Shown here in pieces: positions 53,877 through 61,917 of a stretch of DNA of 64,000 nt. Each line of letters begins with the position of its first letter. Within the stretch, counting starts at the first letter, position 1. A program made the translations under genes and the position numbers. The stretch is from Candidatus Bathyarchaeota archaeon (GTDB lineage: Archaea; Thermoproteota; Bathyarchaeia; Bathyarchaeales; Bathycorpusculaceae): NCBI GenBank assembly GCA_026014595.1, contig JAOZHY010000019.1:1-64000 (forward strand). The letters are read 5' to 3'. The notes beneath the pieces were generated by a model. It ran no database searches. It was not told the DNA's origin and saw only the letters and a list, made by a program, of their open reading frames with translations.

Positions 53877-55091
53877 CTATTTTCTTTTGGCGAGGTAGAT
53901 TAGCAAGCCTAAGCCTGCGCCGAACACTACCGCCACGATGGCCACACCTACGATTATCGTGGGCTCTGGCTGCCGGGGTTCTTGACTGGGCGCAGGCGTT
54001 GAAGACGAATCAGTAGGCGGCGGCGTAGGCGTGAGAGTTGGTGTGGGCGTGTTTTGGTCAGGTACAGCTTGAGGATTTGGCGTGTTCAAAAATGGCGTAT
54101 AGTTGACTTTGCCCAAGTTGAAATCATCATGGTAATCCCAGATTTTCTTGTCAATTTCTATTATATCAGTGGTTCCCCACCAATTATTCGTAGCATCTAT
54201 GTTGCTCTGCGCGCCTAAGTTCAGGTATAGATTATAGTTTGTGTTGTCCTCGATATTGTTGTAAACGATTGTTGGATTGGAATTTCCTTCTAACAAAACA
54301 ATGCCATTGGCATTCTTTGTTATGGTATTTTGCTTAATTATTGGGCTCGCATTGGGATAAATGAAAATTCCTGCCTGACCATACCCAAGATTACCACCGT
54401 AACCATAATTGTTACTGATTATGTTTCTTTGTATTATTGGAGAACCGCTGCCTATTACAATAGTTGCTTGCTCAAAACCACCTGAAATCATGTTGTCAAT
54501 TATCAGAGCGGTATTTTTACTTGAAAGGTAAAGGGTATCGGAAATGCTGATGGCGCGTGCCCTACTCTGCGGGTCATCGCTGAATATTGCTATGGTGTTT
54601 TTAGAAACTATCGGTGAACCTCCAGCAAGACTTAGGCTCTTAGTAATGGTATTATTGTTTATGAGGAGGGACACTTGCGTCGTTCTTATTATAGAGTTTA
54701 TGACAGCGTTCTCGATAATGCAACCGGTGCCTGTTTGCGGGTTCCACCCTGCGCTTGATGCGGTGAATTCTAAATAGCCGTCATTAAGACAAATATTATC
54801 TGTGCTTGTTCCTCTGGCAGTCAACGTGCCGTTAACTCGGATGAAATAGCTGTTTAGGTTTACTGTGACTCCCGGCTCAATGGTTAATGTTACTCTTTTA
54901 TCTATAGCCACGTTTCCAGTGAGGTTATATGGACTATTTGCTTTAGTCCATGTGGTGTCAGAAGTGATTATTCCATTGACAGCTTCATACCCTTGAACAG
55001 TATCACTATGCACGTTGCCGACGAACACTAAACTAAGCAAGATAACCATAATTAATGTCAGGCAAGTGATTATTTTCAAGAGTGATACCAT
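53877..55091 (-). CDS. membrane-anchored parallel beta-helix surface protein
   Basis: A 404-residue protein. N-terminal signal sequence (~6-28); repeated strand turns rich in Asn and Ile (for example GSPIIQRNIISNNYGYGG and NPTIVYNNIEDNTNYN) that build a right-handed beta-helix like NosD/pectin-lyase folds, about residues 60-320. A Pro/Thr-rich stalk (~345-375) and one C-terminal membrane helix with a basic tail follow. It is a typical archaeal S-layer-associated protein; enzymatic role unknown. Confidence 0.85.
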   Translation of the reverse strand: MVSLLKIITCLTLIMVILLSLVFVGNVHSDTVQGYEAVNGIITSDTTWTKANSPYNLTGNVAIDKRVTLTIEPGVTVNLNSYFIRVNGTLTARGTSTDNICLNDGYLEFTASSAGWNPQTGTGCIIENAVINSIIRTTQVSLLINNNTITKSLSLAGGSPIVSKNTIAIFSDDPQSRARAISISDTLYLSSKNTALIIDNMISGGFEQATIVIGSGSPIIQRNIISNNYGYGGNLGYGQAGIFIYPNASPIIKQNTITKNANGIVLLEGNSNPTIVYNNIEDNTNYNLYLNLGAQSNIDATNNWWGTTDIIEIDKKIWDYHDDFNLGKVNYTPFLNTPNPQAVPDQNTPTPTLTPTPPPTDSSSTPAPSQEPRQPEPTIIVGVAIVAVVFGAGLGLLIYLAKRK

Positions 55092-55267
55092 ATTATAATG
55101 GATAGTTAAAAAATTTAAAGTTTCTCAGTTAAGCTCTCACGCCTTTATTATTCTGAATAAAAAGCCCTTTTTTAAAATACTTTTTCTCTAATGCTTTTAT
55201 CAAAGCCTTTTATTTTACTGCTTTTTATGAAATATGTTTTGAAATAGCATTTGTTAACGTGAAAATT

Positions 55268-55277
55268 GTTTAAATCG
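55268..55277 (+). promoter_or_regulatory. TATA box of the tail-fibre-like unit
   Basis: GTTTAAATCG is ~42 nt before the small ORF at 55310 and just upstream of the 18-bp palindrome. Confidence 0.5.
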
Positions 55278-55280
55278 ATA

Positions 55281-55298
55281 AAAGTGAATGTTCACTTT
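55281..55298 (+). promoter_or_regulatory. 18-bp palindrome, candidate operator
   Basis: AAAGTGAA-TG-TTCACTTT is a perfect inverted repeat with 8-bp arms. Its position between TATA and the first start codon overlaps the expected transcription start, as an operator would. Confidence 0.55.
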
Positions 55299-55309
55299 AC
55301 TGACCCAAT

Positions 55310-55447
55310 ATGTTAGAAAAATCGCAAGAGGAAATCAGTTTGAATAACAATGCTATTCAACTGCTAAACTACGCAAATATGGTTGGAGTATTCCCGCTCG
55401 AAACAATGGAAATCCACCCTTTGAACACGAAGGAGGTGAACGCATGA
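55310..55447 (+). CDS. small leader ORF (45 aa) coupled to the tail-fibre-like gene
   Basis: ATG 55310 opens a 45-codon frame, MLEKSQEEISL... ending in MEIHPLNTKEVNA, mostly hydrophilic. Its TGA overlaps the next ATG as ATGA, so the two are translationally coupled. Its end includes the ribosome-binding site of the next gene (GGAGGTGA at 55432-55439). No family is recognised. Confidence 0.55.
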   Translation: MLEKSQEEISLNNNAIQLLNYANMVGVFPLETMEIHPLNTKEVNA

Positions 55448-56889
55448 TAAATTTTACAGATCGAGTGTACTTAAGATTGAACAATAGTGCGCCCGACATA
55501 CCAAAACTGGACATAGTGAAAAAAATATGGTGGTTCCAAGATGGAAAGTGGGCTCCTCAGGGATTTAGTGCTCATGGGGATAGCTACTTAACATTGACTG
55601 AGCAAAGTGACAATCCACCAACCGAACCAAATATAGACTTGTTTGAAATTACTGTTCAGGAAGGTGCTGAACCTCATGAACCTCTTTTGGTAGTTGATCG
55701 AGGTTTTGTAGCCCAGAAGGACATCAGTGCAGGTGGATTCATCGCCAGCAATCAAGGCGAGTTATATCTAGGCAGCGGACGCAATGACCAAGTTGATGTT
55801 CCAAAAATAATCTTGACCCATTCAGACGTTTCACGACTACAAGGAGGCGGTTCATTAGAGGTGCCAGCGATTCCTTCAGGCAGTCAATTTCCAGCAGGAG
55901 AAAAGGGGCAACTCTTCATTTATACCCCTACTTCCTCTCTCTACAAACACAACGGCAGCACGTGGGTTTATCAGGGTCCAACTTCCAACTATGCAGGCTA
56001 TTTTGATACGCTTTACTTAAGAAAGGCCAACGCTCAAGACCCTGCACACTTGGATGTCGGAGACATAAATATTCACGGGCATTTAAGCATCGGCAACACT
56101 GTGACTTCTGATTTGAACCCTGATCCCAACCACATTCTTGGCAACGACAATAATCGCTGGCTTAGCATGGTAGCAGAAAACGTTAAAGTAAACAGTTTAA
56201 ACCCCATACCCGCAGGAGTCGGAGGCAATGGCACTTGGATCGATGTCAACACAAAGCTGAGAATCAATGGCGACTTGCAACTCAACAATGGCCACGTAGT
56301 CTCAAGTTTGAACCCATCCGGCAGCATTGCATTAGGCAGCCCCTCAGAGCCATGGACTGGCGTAGTAGCGATAACAGGGTACTTTAACAATTTGCGGTCG
56401 CCAGACGGCAACATCCACATTGACGACACAATGGTATACATCTACGGCAGTTGGCATTTCCAAACAGGCTACGTGAAAACCGACAACATCGCCCCCGCAT
56501 GGCAATCCTCCATGACGATATGGAGCCATATGAACCCTATATCAGCGGGTCAGTATGGATTGGGAAGCGGCTCGCAATACTGGGCTGGCGTCGTCGCAGA
56601 TACATTTTACGCGCACTGGTACGGATGGTTCGATGCCTTGGATGACTTGGAACTTCTAAAAGGCACCAAATCTAAGACAATCACGCAAGAAGGCATGGAA
56701 GTTGATGTTATAGACCCTAACTCGCTGCCGTTCCTGTTGCGCCCTAAGCGTGAAGGTGAAACGGAAGACTTTTGGGATGTTGGGAAATCGATGGGCTTCA
56801 TGGTTGGCGTGGCAAAGCAGCATTTGGCGCGCACAGAAAAACTGGAGCAACGCGTAGCCGCGTTGGAAAAGGCGCTTAGCCTAGACTAG
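55444..56889 (+). CDS. tail-fibre-like protein with degenerate repeats and C-terminal coiled coil
   Basis: A 481-residue protein without signal peptide or membrane segment. Residues ~220-405 hold three degenerate repeats of the form S-x-LNP...LG-x5-W-x-GVVA, as in SSLNPSGSIALGSPSEP and LGSGSQYWAGVVAD. This motif is common in virus tail fibres. The last ~75 residues (DALDDLELLKG..., GFMVGVAKQHL, then a heptad coil) look like a shortened intramolecular chaperone domain. The strong GGAGGTGA upstream and lower G+C suggest an acquired gene. Alternatively it is a host adhesin or part of an injection apparatus. Confidence 0.65.
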   Translation: MINFTDRVYLRLNNSAPDIPKLDIVKKIWWFQDGKWAPQGFSAHGDSYLTLTEQSDNPPTEPNIDLFEITVQEGAEPHEPLLVVDRGFVAQKDISAGGFIASNQGELYLGSGRNDQVDVPKIILTHSDVSRLQGGGSLEVPAIPSGSQFPAGEKGQLFIYTPTSSLYKHNGSTWVYQGPTSNYAGYFDTLYLRKANAQDPAHLDVGDINIHGHLSIGNTVTSDLNPDPNHILGNDNNRWLSMVAENVKVNSLNPIPAGVGGNGTWIDVNTKLRINGDLQLNNGHVVSSLNPSGSIALGSPSEPWTGVVAITGYFNNLRSPDGNIHIDDTMVYIYGSWHFQTGYVKTDNIAPAWQSSMTIWSHMNPISAGQYGLGSGSQYWAGVVADTFYAHWYGWFDALDDLELLKGTKSKTITQEGMEVDVIDPNSLPFLLRPKREGETEDFWDVGKSMGFMVGVAKQHLARTEKLEQRVAALEKALSLD

Positions 56890-56976
56890 CCTTCAAGAAG
56901 GTGAACCAAAACGTCAACAAGAAACCATGAAGCGTCGCCGCAGGGAATTCCTGTTAGCAAGGACCTCGCGGTTCAG

Positions 56977-57156
56977 TTGCAGCGGCTTGCGGTGAAGTTC
57001 CAGTCGTTCGACCTCACATACATTGAGCTGAAGGAGCAAATCGACAGCGTAACCAAAGCCCTCCTCGTCAAAATTAACACGTCAGAAACAGAAAAAGCCG
57101 AGCTACAGAAGAAACTTGAGGCTTACGAAAAAACCAAAGCAGAAAAAACGAAATAG
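56977..57156 (+). CDS. small coiled-coil protein (about 54-59 aa)
   Basis: A TTG at 56977 or GTG at 56992 opens a frame giving LTYIELKEQIDSVTKALLVK and a Lys/Glu-rich helical end. The coding-like frame reaches upstream to ~56900 without a start, so the gene may be N-terminally damaged. It follows the tail-fibre-like gene by 87 nt and may be its companion. Confidence 0.4.
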   Translation: MQRLAVKFQSFDLTYIELKEQIDSVTKALLVKINTSETEKAELQKKLEAYEKTKAEKTK

Positions 57157-57189
57157 CAAGCAAAAACGAAGAGGAAAATCCACCCGCCT

Positions 57190-58470
57190 CTACTCTTTCT
57201 TTAGGAGTCCCATGAGTTTTGGCATAAGCTCGTACCCGTGGTCCAAGACTCCCAACGTTCCTTTCTGGCATTCGCGTTCCGAGAATTTGCTGATGTGGTC
57301 GTCGTTGATGCCGCCGCCTGAGATGAGCACGGGCACGGGCGTGTCGCTGTGCACTTTCAGGCTGCAGGGCGTCGCGTGATCCGCAGTTACGCAGAACAAC
57401 GTGTCCCGCAGAGAAATCCGCTTCAGGAGTTTTCCGAAGAAGTGCTCATCCGTCTCGGAGATTATCCGGGTTTTGCGGTGGCAGTTGCCGTCGTGCCCCG
57501 GCTCGTCTGGACCTTTCAGGTGGATGTAGAAGCAGTCGTAGCTGGGCATCAGCTCAACCAGTCGTTTCACGCGGATTTCGCAGTCTTTCTCGATGTCGCC
57601 TGTGGGCGGCGGCAGCAACGCCGAATCCATGCCTGCAAGCTTCGCTATGCCAGCTTCGGCGTGCATGTCCGCGAGCGCGGCGAAGCGCACTCTGTAACGT
57701 TCGTTGATGTTGAAGAAGTTCGGCAGCTGACTTGCCGCGTCTCGGGTGAGCACAACATTCGCCTTAAGCTTGCCTTCCGCGGCGCGTCGCACGTTAACTT
57801 CATGGTTCTCCCAGAGTTCATGCGTTTTCTGAATGAACTCGTTCACGAGGGCTGCCGCGTTCCGCGCTTCCTCCGTGTCGTCCAACGGCACACTTTCTTT
57901 AAGGACCATCTCCGCGTCGGGCGTAGCTACCCCGATGCCGTTCACCACCGTGTACGCTGGGTCGCTGTTGGTTATCTTGCTTGAAAGACAGCGCTCTTTG
58001 CCCTTCAAAACCAGAACCGCGCGGTGCCCCAGTGTGTTCCTGAACTCAAACGTCGCCGGGCACGATTCCAGCTTTATGCACTCGTTGGCGGCGTTGCTTA
58101 GTTCCGTGGCTTCTTCGGTGGTGAGGCTTCTCTTCACCCGACGGTCGATTATCTGTTTGCCCTCGCCCAACGTCGCGAAGTTGCATCGCAGCGCCAAGTC
58201 ACCGTCCTTCACGTTTATGCCTGCGCCGACGGCTTCAATTATGCCACGCCCCGTGCTGTACTTGAAAGGGTCATAACCCAAAAGCGAAATAACAGCGACG
58301 TCGCTTTCAGGCGCCACGCCTTTGCGGACGGTGTACATCAATCCTGTTTTTCCGTTCTTGGCGAGAGAATCCATGTTGGGCGTCGCTGCTGCTTCCAAAG
58401 GGGTTTTTTCGCCTAGCTCCTGGATTGGAAGGTCACCCATGCCGTCTATGACCACGAAGACAAGTTTCAA
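57190..58470 (-). CDS. apgM: 2,3-bisphosphoglycerate-independent phosphoglycerate mutase (archaeal)
   Basis: About 426 residues from the TTG at 58470. That gives the usual KLVFVVIDGMGDLP start, whereas the ATG at 58515 would add 15 residues and leave almost no room for a leader after the TATA-like AAAGAAATAAAG (58517-58528). Alkaline-phosphatase-type metal ligands are in VIDGMGD, with the active Ser in PESDVAV, and later DEPGHDGN and TADHATPC. It interconverts 2- and 3-phosphoglycerate, next to enolase in glycolysis. Three TTCGAAG sites lie upstream. Confidence 0.94.
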   Translation of the reverse strand: MKLVFVVIDGMGDLPIQELGEKTPLEAAATPNMDSLAKNGKTGLMYTVRKGVAPESDVAVISLLGYDPFKYSTGRGIIEAVGAGINVKDGDLALRCNFATLGEGKQIIDRRVKRSLTTEEATELSNAANECIKLESCPATFEFRNTLGHRAVLVLKGKERCLSSKITNSDPAYTVVNGIGVATPDAEMVLKESVPLDDTEEARNAAALVNEFIQKTHELWENHEVNVRRAAEGKLKANVVLTRDAASQLPNFFNINERYRVRFAALADMHAEAGIAKLAGMDSALLPPPTGDIEKDCEIRVKRLVELMPSYDCFYIHLKGPDEPGHDGNCHRKTRIISETDEHFFGKLLKRISLRDTLFCVTADHATPCSLKVHSDTPVPVLISGGGINDDHISKFSERECQKGTLGVLDHGYELMPKLMGLLKKE

Positions 58471-58549
58471 GGCTGAATCCCGTCTCCTCAAAGCTATGAG
58501 CATAGTGAGTTTCATGCTTTATTTCTTTTTGCATGTGCGCCGGCTGGGG

Positions 58550-58587
58550 TTCGAAGCTTGTTCGAAGAAAACATGCCCAGTTCGAAG
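58550..58587 (-). promoter_or_regulatory. three TTCGAAG sites upstream of apgM
   Basis: TTCGAAG occurs at 58550, 58561 and 58581, spacings of 11 and 20 bp, close to one and two helical turns. Each holds the palindrome TTCGAA. They lie just upstream of the TATA-like element of apgM, a place suited to a regulator. Confidence 0.35.
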
Positions 58588-58661
58588 CCCGATTCCCATG
58601 TTGGCGGCGACGGACCTGTGAGAAAACGCCAGTCATATGCCGTCATGCATGTGCAGAGTTT

Positions 58662-59522
58662 CTACGCGTCGAATATTGCTTCAAGCTGGGCTGGATTGAC
58701 TTTCCTGCTGGAACGCGGACTGGCATTCGTGCAGATGAGACTGGGCATCACCGCCTCAGTGTGAACCTGTTCGACGCTTGCAGGCTCCAAATAGCGCACG
58801 GTGAAGCTTGAGCCGAAACTGTCGAGGGAAGAAACCTCCACGAATGGCTTGTCTTGCGGGTCAACCATCACGAGTTGAGCATAGGAAAAATTGCCAATAA
58901 CGCCTGTTTTGCCGCCTATGGTTGCCTTGCAGTCTGTGAAGGTCACGTTTCCAAAGTTAGCCAACGTGCTCGTCACGTTGTCCACGTTCGGACGCTCCAC
59001 TATCCACTCTGCTGACAGCCGCGAAGAATTGTATACAACGGTTTTTTGAAAGCGCCCGCCTCTGGTGACATCGTTCACCTCTATCAGCCAAGTGTTCGTG
59101 TTCGCGTTGACGAGGCTTATGGCGACGGAGACCATGTCGCCCGGCTGAACCCGCATGGTTGTTATGCGAGTCATGTAGGCAGGTAAAAGTTCGTACCAAG
59201 CAAAGTAGTAAGCTCGCCCATCCACGAACTCCTGTTCCGTGCCCGCCTGAATCAGCGTTTTTTCACCATAACCGCCGACTCCAACCCACACAGACGAGAA
59301 GGTGTTGTTTTCCGACGGCTTCACAGAAGGCACAATCCACGAAGCGCTGACACTCGCCACCAAATCCGAACTGTTCTGTCCATGTAAGTTAACTATGTAT
59401 CCTGACCACTGCTTAACCCGCAGGACAGGCGGAGCATTCACAGTCTCTGACTGGCTGACGCTCGTGAAAAGCAAGTTTATCGAATAAGCAATCGCTAAGG
59501 CGCCGATGATGGCCATGAGCAC
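58662..59522 (-). CDS. G1-family (eqolisin-type) glutamic peptidase, secreted
   Basis: A 286-residue protein. One N-terminal hydrophobic segment (residues ~2-20) is followed by a beta-sandwich domain. Key signs are SASWIVPSV (~59-67), SSVWVGVGGYG, the Gln92 in TLIQAGTEQ, AYYFAWYELLP, and Glu172 in SAEWIVERP. The Gln-Glu spacing (80) is near the 83 of scytalidoglutamic peptidase. This family was defined in fungi; archaeal members are less known. The GTG at 59522 is the first start after a TGA. It may be an acid protease acting outside the cell. Confidence 0.85.
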   Translation of the reverse strand: MLMAIIGALAIAYSINLLFTSVSQSETVNAPPVLRVKQWSGYIVNLHGQNSSDLVASVSASWIVPSVKPSENNTFSSVWVGVGGYGEKTLIQAGTEQEFVDGRAYYFAWYELLPAYMTRITTMRVQPGDMVSVAISLVNANTNTWLIEVNDVTRGGRFQKTVVYNSSRLSAEWIVERPNVDNVTSTLANFGNVTFTDCKATIGGKTGVIGNFSYAQLVMVDPQDKPFVEVSSLDSFGSSFTVRYLEPASVEQVHTEAVMPSLICTNASPRSSRKVNPAQLEAIFDA

Positions 59523-59638
59523 GGCAGCTGCCGCGTAGAGCCTCGGTCTGCTGGTTTTGGAGTTTACGGCTTTTCACCTTTGGACAATAAAACCATGTTG
59601 AATTATATAAGAAAATTGGATGCTTAGACCAGTCTGCC

Positions 59639-61096
59639 TCAGAGGCTGGCACGGAACCCAGACCAAACGTCCTTGATGGACTGTATCAGAGGATGCTTGA
59701 TTTTCTCAGGTTCTCTGAGCTTTGCCAAGCGGGCTACTCTGAAGTATATGGGCGGGTGAGGGTCTAACCCTAACCATTCTTGAAGCCTGTTAGACGACAT
59801 GCGCTCGTACAGCAGTCGTTGGAACCCGATTTTTTCTAGGGCGCCAGCCAAGACCTCTGGCTGACCCACCATGATTGCGGAAACGAGGTCGGCTCTTGCC
59901 TCGAAGAATTTGGCTATGAAGAATATGACGACCATGACAGCCCAGAAGTACAGGAAGAATAGGAAAGATGAGAATATGATGGGGAATAACGCGAAAAGCA
60001 CGTAGAAACGGAAGAGAAATTCCCCAGCTGTTAACCCGAACAGAATAAGCGGGTCCCGACCTCTGAGGTGACCGAACTCGTGCCCCAAGACGCTGAGAAC
60101 TTCATTCTCCTCAAGCTGCACAAGCAGACCCGTTGTTATTAAAACGATTCCCCGGCTCGGGCTGGGACCAGACGCCGCAGCGTTTGGAACCATGGTGTTG
60201 GATACCACGATTTTTGGCATTGGAAACCCGAATTTGTCGGCAATCTGCTGGACGAGCCCGTACACGTTTACTTTTTTCGCCGTCAAATTTTCCTGTTGAC
60301 ATGCCACGCCGTGCTTGGCGAAGATTTTTTGGGCATCTTGACAGTCGATTTCGCCGCGTTTGGATAGAATTTCATCGTAGACTTCCTTTTTTATCGCCAG
60401 CAGCTGCTCTCGGGAGTACGCTTGCTTAAAGTTGTCCTGCTCGCCCAGCGGCAGGCGGTATTCAAGAAAGTGTATGACTGGGTTAGTTTTGGTGATGTGC
60501 CAGTCGGCAGTGCGTGCGATGAACGTGGTGGAGTAGTAGACGAAAGCAAACTGCACCGCAATGAGAATCAGTGGAACGATTATGAACAGGCTCGGATAAA
60601 ACGCTATTATGAATATGAAGAGAGCCATTCCTATGACTATGAAAACGGTGAAGAAAAGAATCTGAGTTTCAAGGAACAATCGGTTGAAGGATTTCTCCGT
60701 CTTCTTCAGTTCCTCGGGAACTATGTTTTCCCCTTCCCTCCAAGCGAAGTACAACGTTGCCTTTCTGGCATGCTCCTCAAAAATCTGCACCGCGATGACC
60801 ACGTCCTGCTTTGCCTCGCCAATCTCGATGTCGGACACAGACGCGGACAAAGGGGTTATCTGCAGCTCAATCGGAGTGGTGCCCTTAACTTCGACGCGGG
60901 CAATCGATTTTCCCTGCCGGTCAAGAACCACGTACGACAGAAAAGGAACCCCTTCCGCTCCTTCTCGGACGAAGCTGAAGTCACTGAACCGCTGCTTCTG
61001 AGGAAGCAAGAACTGCTTGTACATGAAGTCAAATAGTTTTTCCATGAAGCTGGCTGGCACTTCGGTTTCAAGCTTATAAGAAGCAGTCTCAGTCAT
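59639..61096 (-). CDS. HtpX-like M48 membrane zinc metalloprotease
   Basis: A 485-residue protein. A soluble N-terminal part (~1-130) is followed by two helices (~148-195) and the M48 domain with HEFGHLRGRDP (zinc His x2, catalytic Glu), then helices and EARADLVSAI supplying the third ligand. Longer than HtpX (~290) because of the extra N-terminal ~150 residues. It likely degrades membrane proteins or acts on signal peptides. Confidence 0.9.
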   Translation of the reverse strand: MTETASYKLETEVPASFMEKLFDFMYKQFLLPQKQRFSDFSFVREGAEGVPFLSYVVLDRQGKSIARVEVKGTTPIELQITPLSASVSDIEIGEAKQDVVIAVQIFEEHARKATLYFAWREGENIVPEELKKTEKSFNRLFLETQILFFTVFIVIGMALFIFIIAFYPSLFIIVPLILIAVQFAFVYYSTTFIARTADWHITKTNPVIHFLEYRLPLGEQDNFKQAYSREQLLAIKKEVYDEILSKRGEIDCQDAQKIFAKHGVACQQENLTAKKVNVYGLVQQIADKFGFPMPKIVVSNTMVPNAAASGPSPSRGIVLITTGLLVQLEENEVLSVLGHEFGHLRGRDPLILFGLTAGEFLFRFYVLFALFPIIFSSFLFFLYFWAVMVVIFFIAKFFEARADLVSAIMVGQPEVLAGALEKIGFQRLLYERMSSNRLQEWLGLDPHPPIYFRVARLAKLREPEKIKHPLIQSIKDVWSGFRASL

Positions 61097-61240
61097 CTTG
61101 CTCCAACTTCACATGGCTAATTGAATTCAGTCATCCTTTTTAATAATGATTTAGGTCGAGCCCGAAAAGTTCTTGCCGCGCGGCGAACCGCAAATGTCCA
61201 AATCACGTAAGGGCGACGGTAAATGCCCGCGTTGCAGAAG

Positions 61241-61330
61241 CCTATTTGGAGCCTAATAGTGGTTCATTGCAGAAACTATAGAGGGGGTAGGTAGCTATTG
61301 GTGCCGCAATCGCGCAAAAGCATGTCGAAA
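61241..61330 (+). repeat. dispersed structured repeat, copy 3
   Basis: Plus-strand copy in the divergent gap (293 bp) between the HtpX-like gene and the small secreted protein. The 41 nt from 61241 match copy 1 with about six differences and keep the same hairpin: TAGT-GG-TTC/GAA-ACTA around ATTGCA. GTGC/GCGC can form the second stem with a G-U pair, where copy 1 has GGCG/CGCC. The rest of the gap has no gene. Confidence 0.75.
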
Positions 61331-61389
61331 TCGGGAGAGATGTGAAATTTTATGAAAAAAATTAATACTAGTTTGGTAGATGTTTTCCT

Positions 61390-61875
61390 ATGAGAATAAG
61401 CAAGAAGACTATTGCAGTAGCATTTTCCTTGAGTCTAATCATAAGCATAGGTGGATTAATCTATTATTTTGTTTCTCAACCACCACCAGTGCTTATAACA
61501 TACCATGGCGAGAACACTGTTCCAGAAGGTCTAGTAGGTTTCCCAACAACTACGAATCAGCCATTTTTCTATTCTTGGAACCTAACGATGACAAACTTGA
61601 ACCCTGCGAGTGGAATTGGTGTCCCTGCTGAACGCGCTCTTCAGCGTTTAGTATCAAAATATCCGCAGCTTGTGACTGTAAACATGTATATCCCTGGTGA
61701 AGGCTACACTGGCAACCTGACTCTTCTCATGGACGTAACAGCTTTTAATGGAAACATGGCCAAACAATGTTTTGTTCTATTTGCCAAAAGCCAATTGAGC
61801 AGCGACCAAATAATCAGTCTCACAGAAGACCTGAATACATATTTAGCGCCTGCATTAATTGAGTGGTATTCTTAG
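61390..61875 (+). CDS. small membrane-anchored extracellular protein
   Basis: A 161-residue protein. A basic start and one hydrophobic segment (~9-28) anchor or export it. The rest is hydrophilic with four Asn-x-Thr/Ser sites and no recognised motif. TATA-like AAAATTAATAC lies ~30 nt upstream. Lower G+C than its neighbours. Confidence 0.6.
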   Translation: MRISKKTIAVAFSLSLIISIGGLIYYFVSQPPPVLITYHGENTVPEGLVGFPTTTNQPFFYSWNLTMTNLNPASGIGVPAERALQRLVSKYPQLVTVNMYIPGEGYTGNLTLLMDVTAFNGNMAKQCFVLFAKSQLSSDQIISLTEDLNTYLAPALIEWYS

Positions 61876-61917
61876 TTAGGTCAAGATAAGGAAAAGATAG
61901 AGTTTATCGGCAACGAA

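Noticed and set aside
58533-58620. tRNA-like text (GGTTCGAAG, GTTCGAAGCCC) upstream of apgM
   Set aside because: No strand gives a T-arm stem, D-arm or anticodon arm with a matching 7-bp acceptor. The motifs fit a regulator array better.
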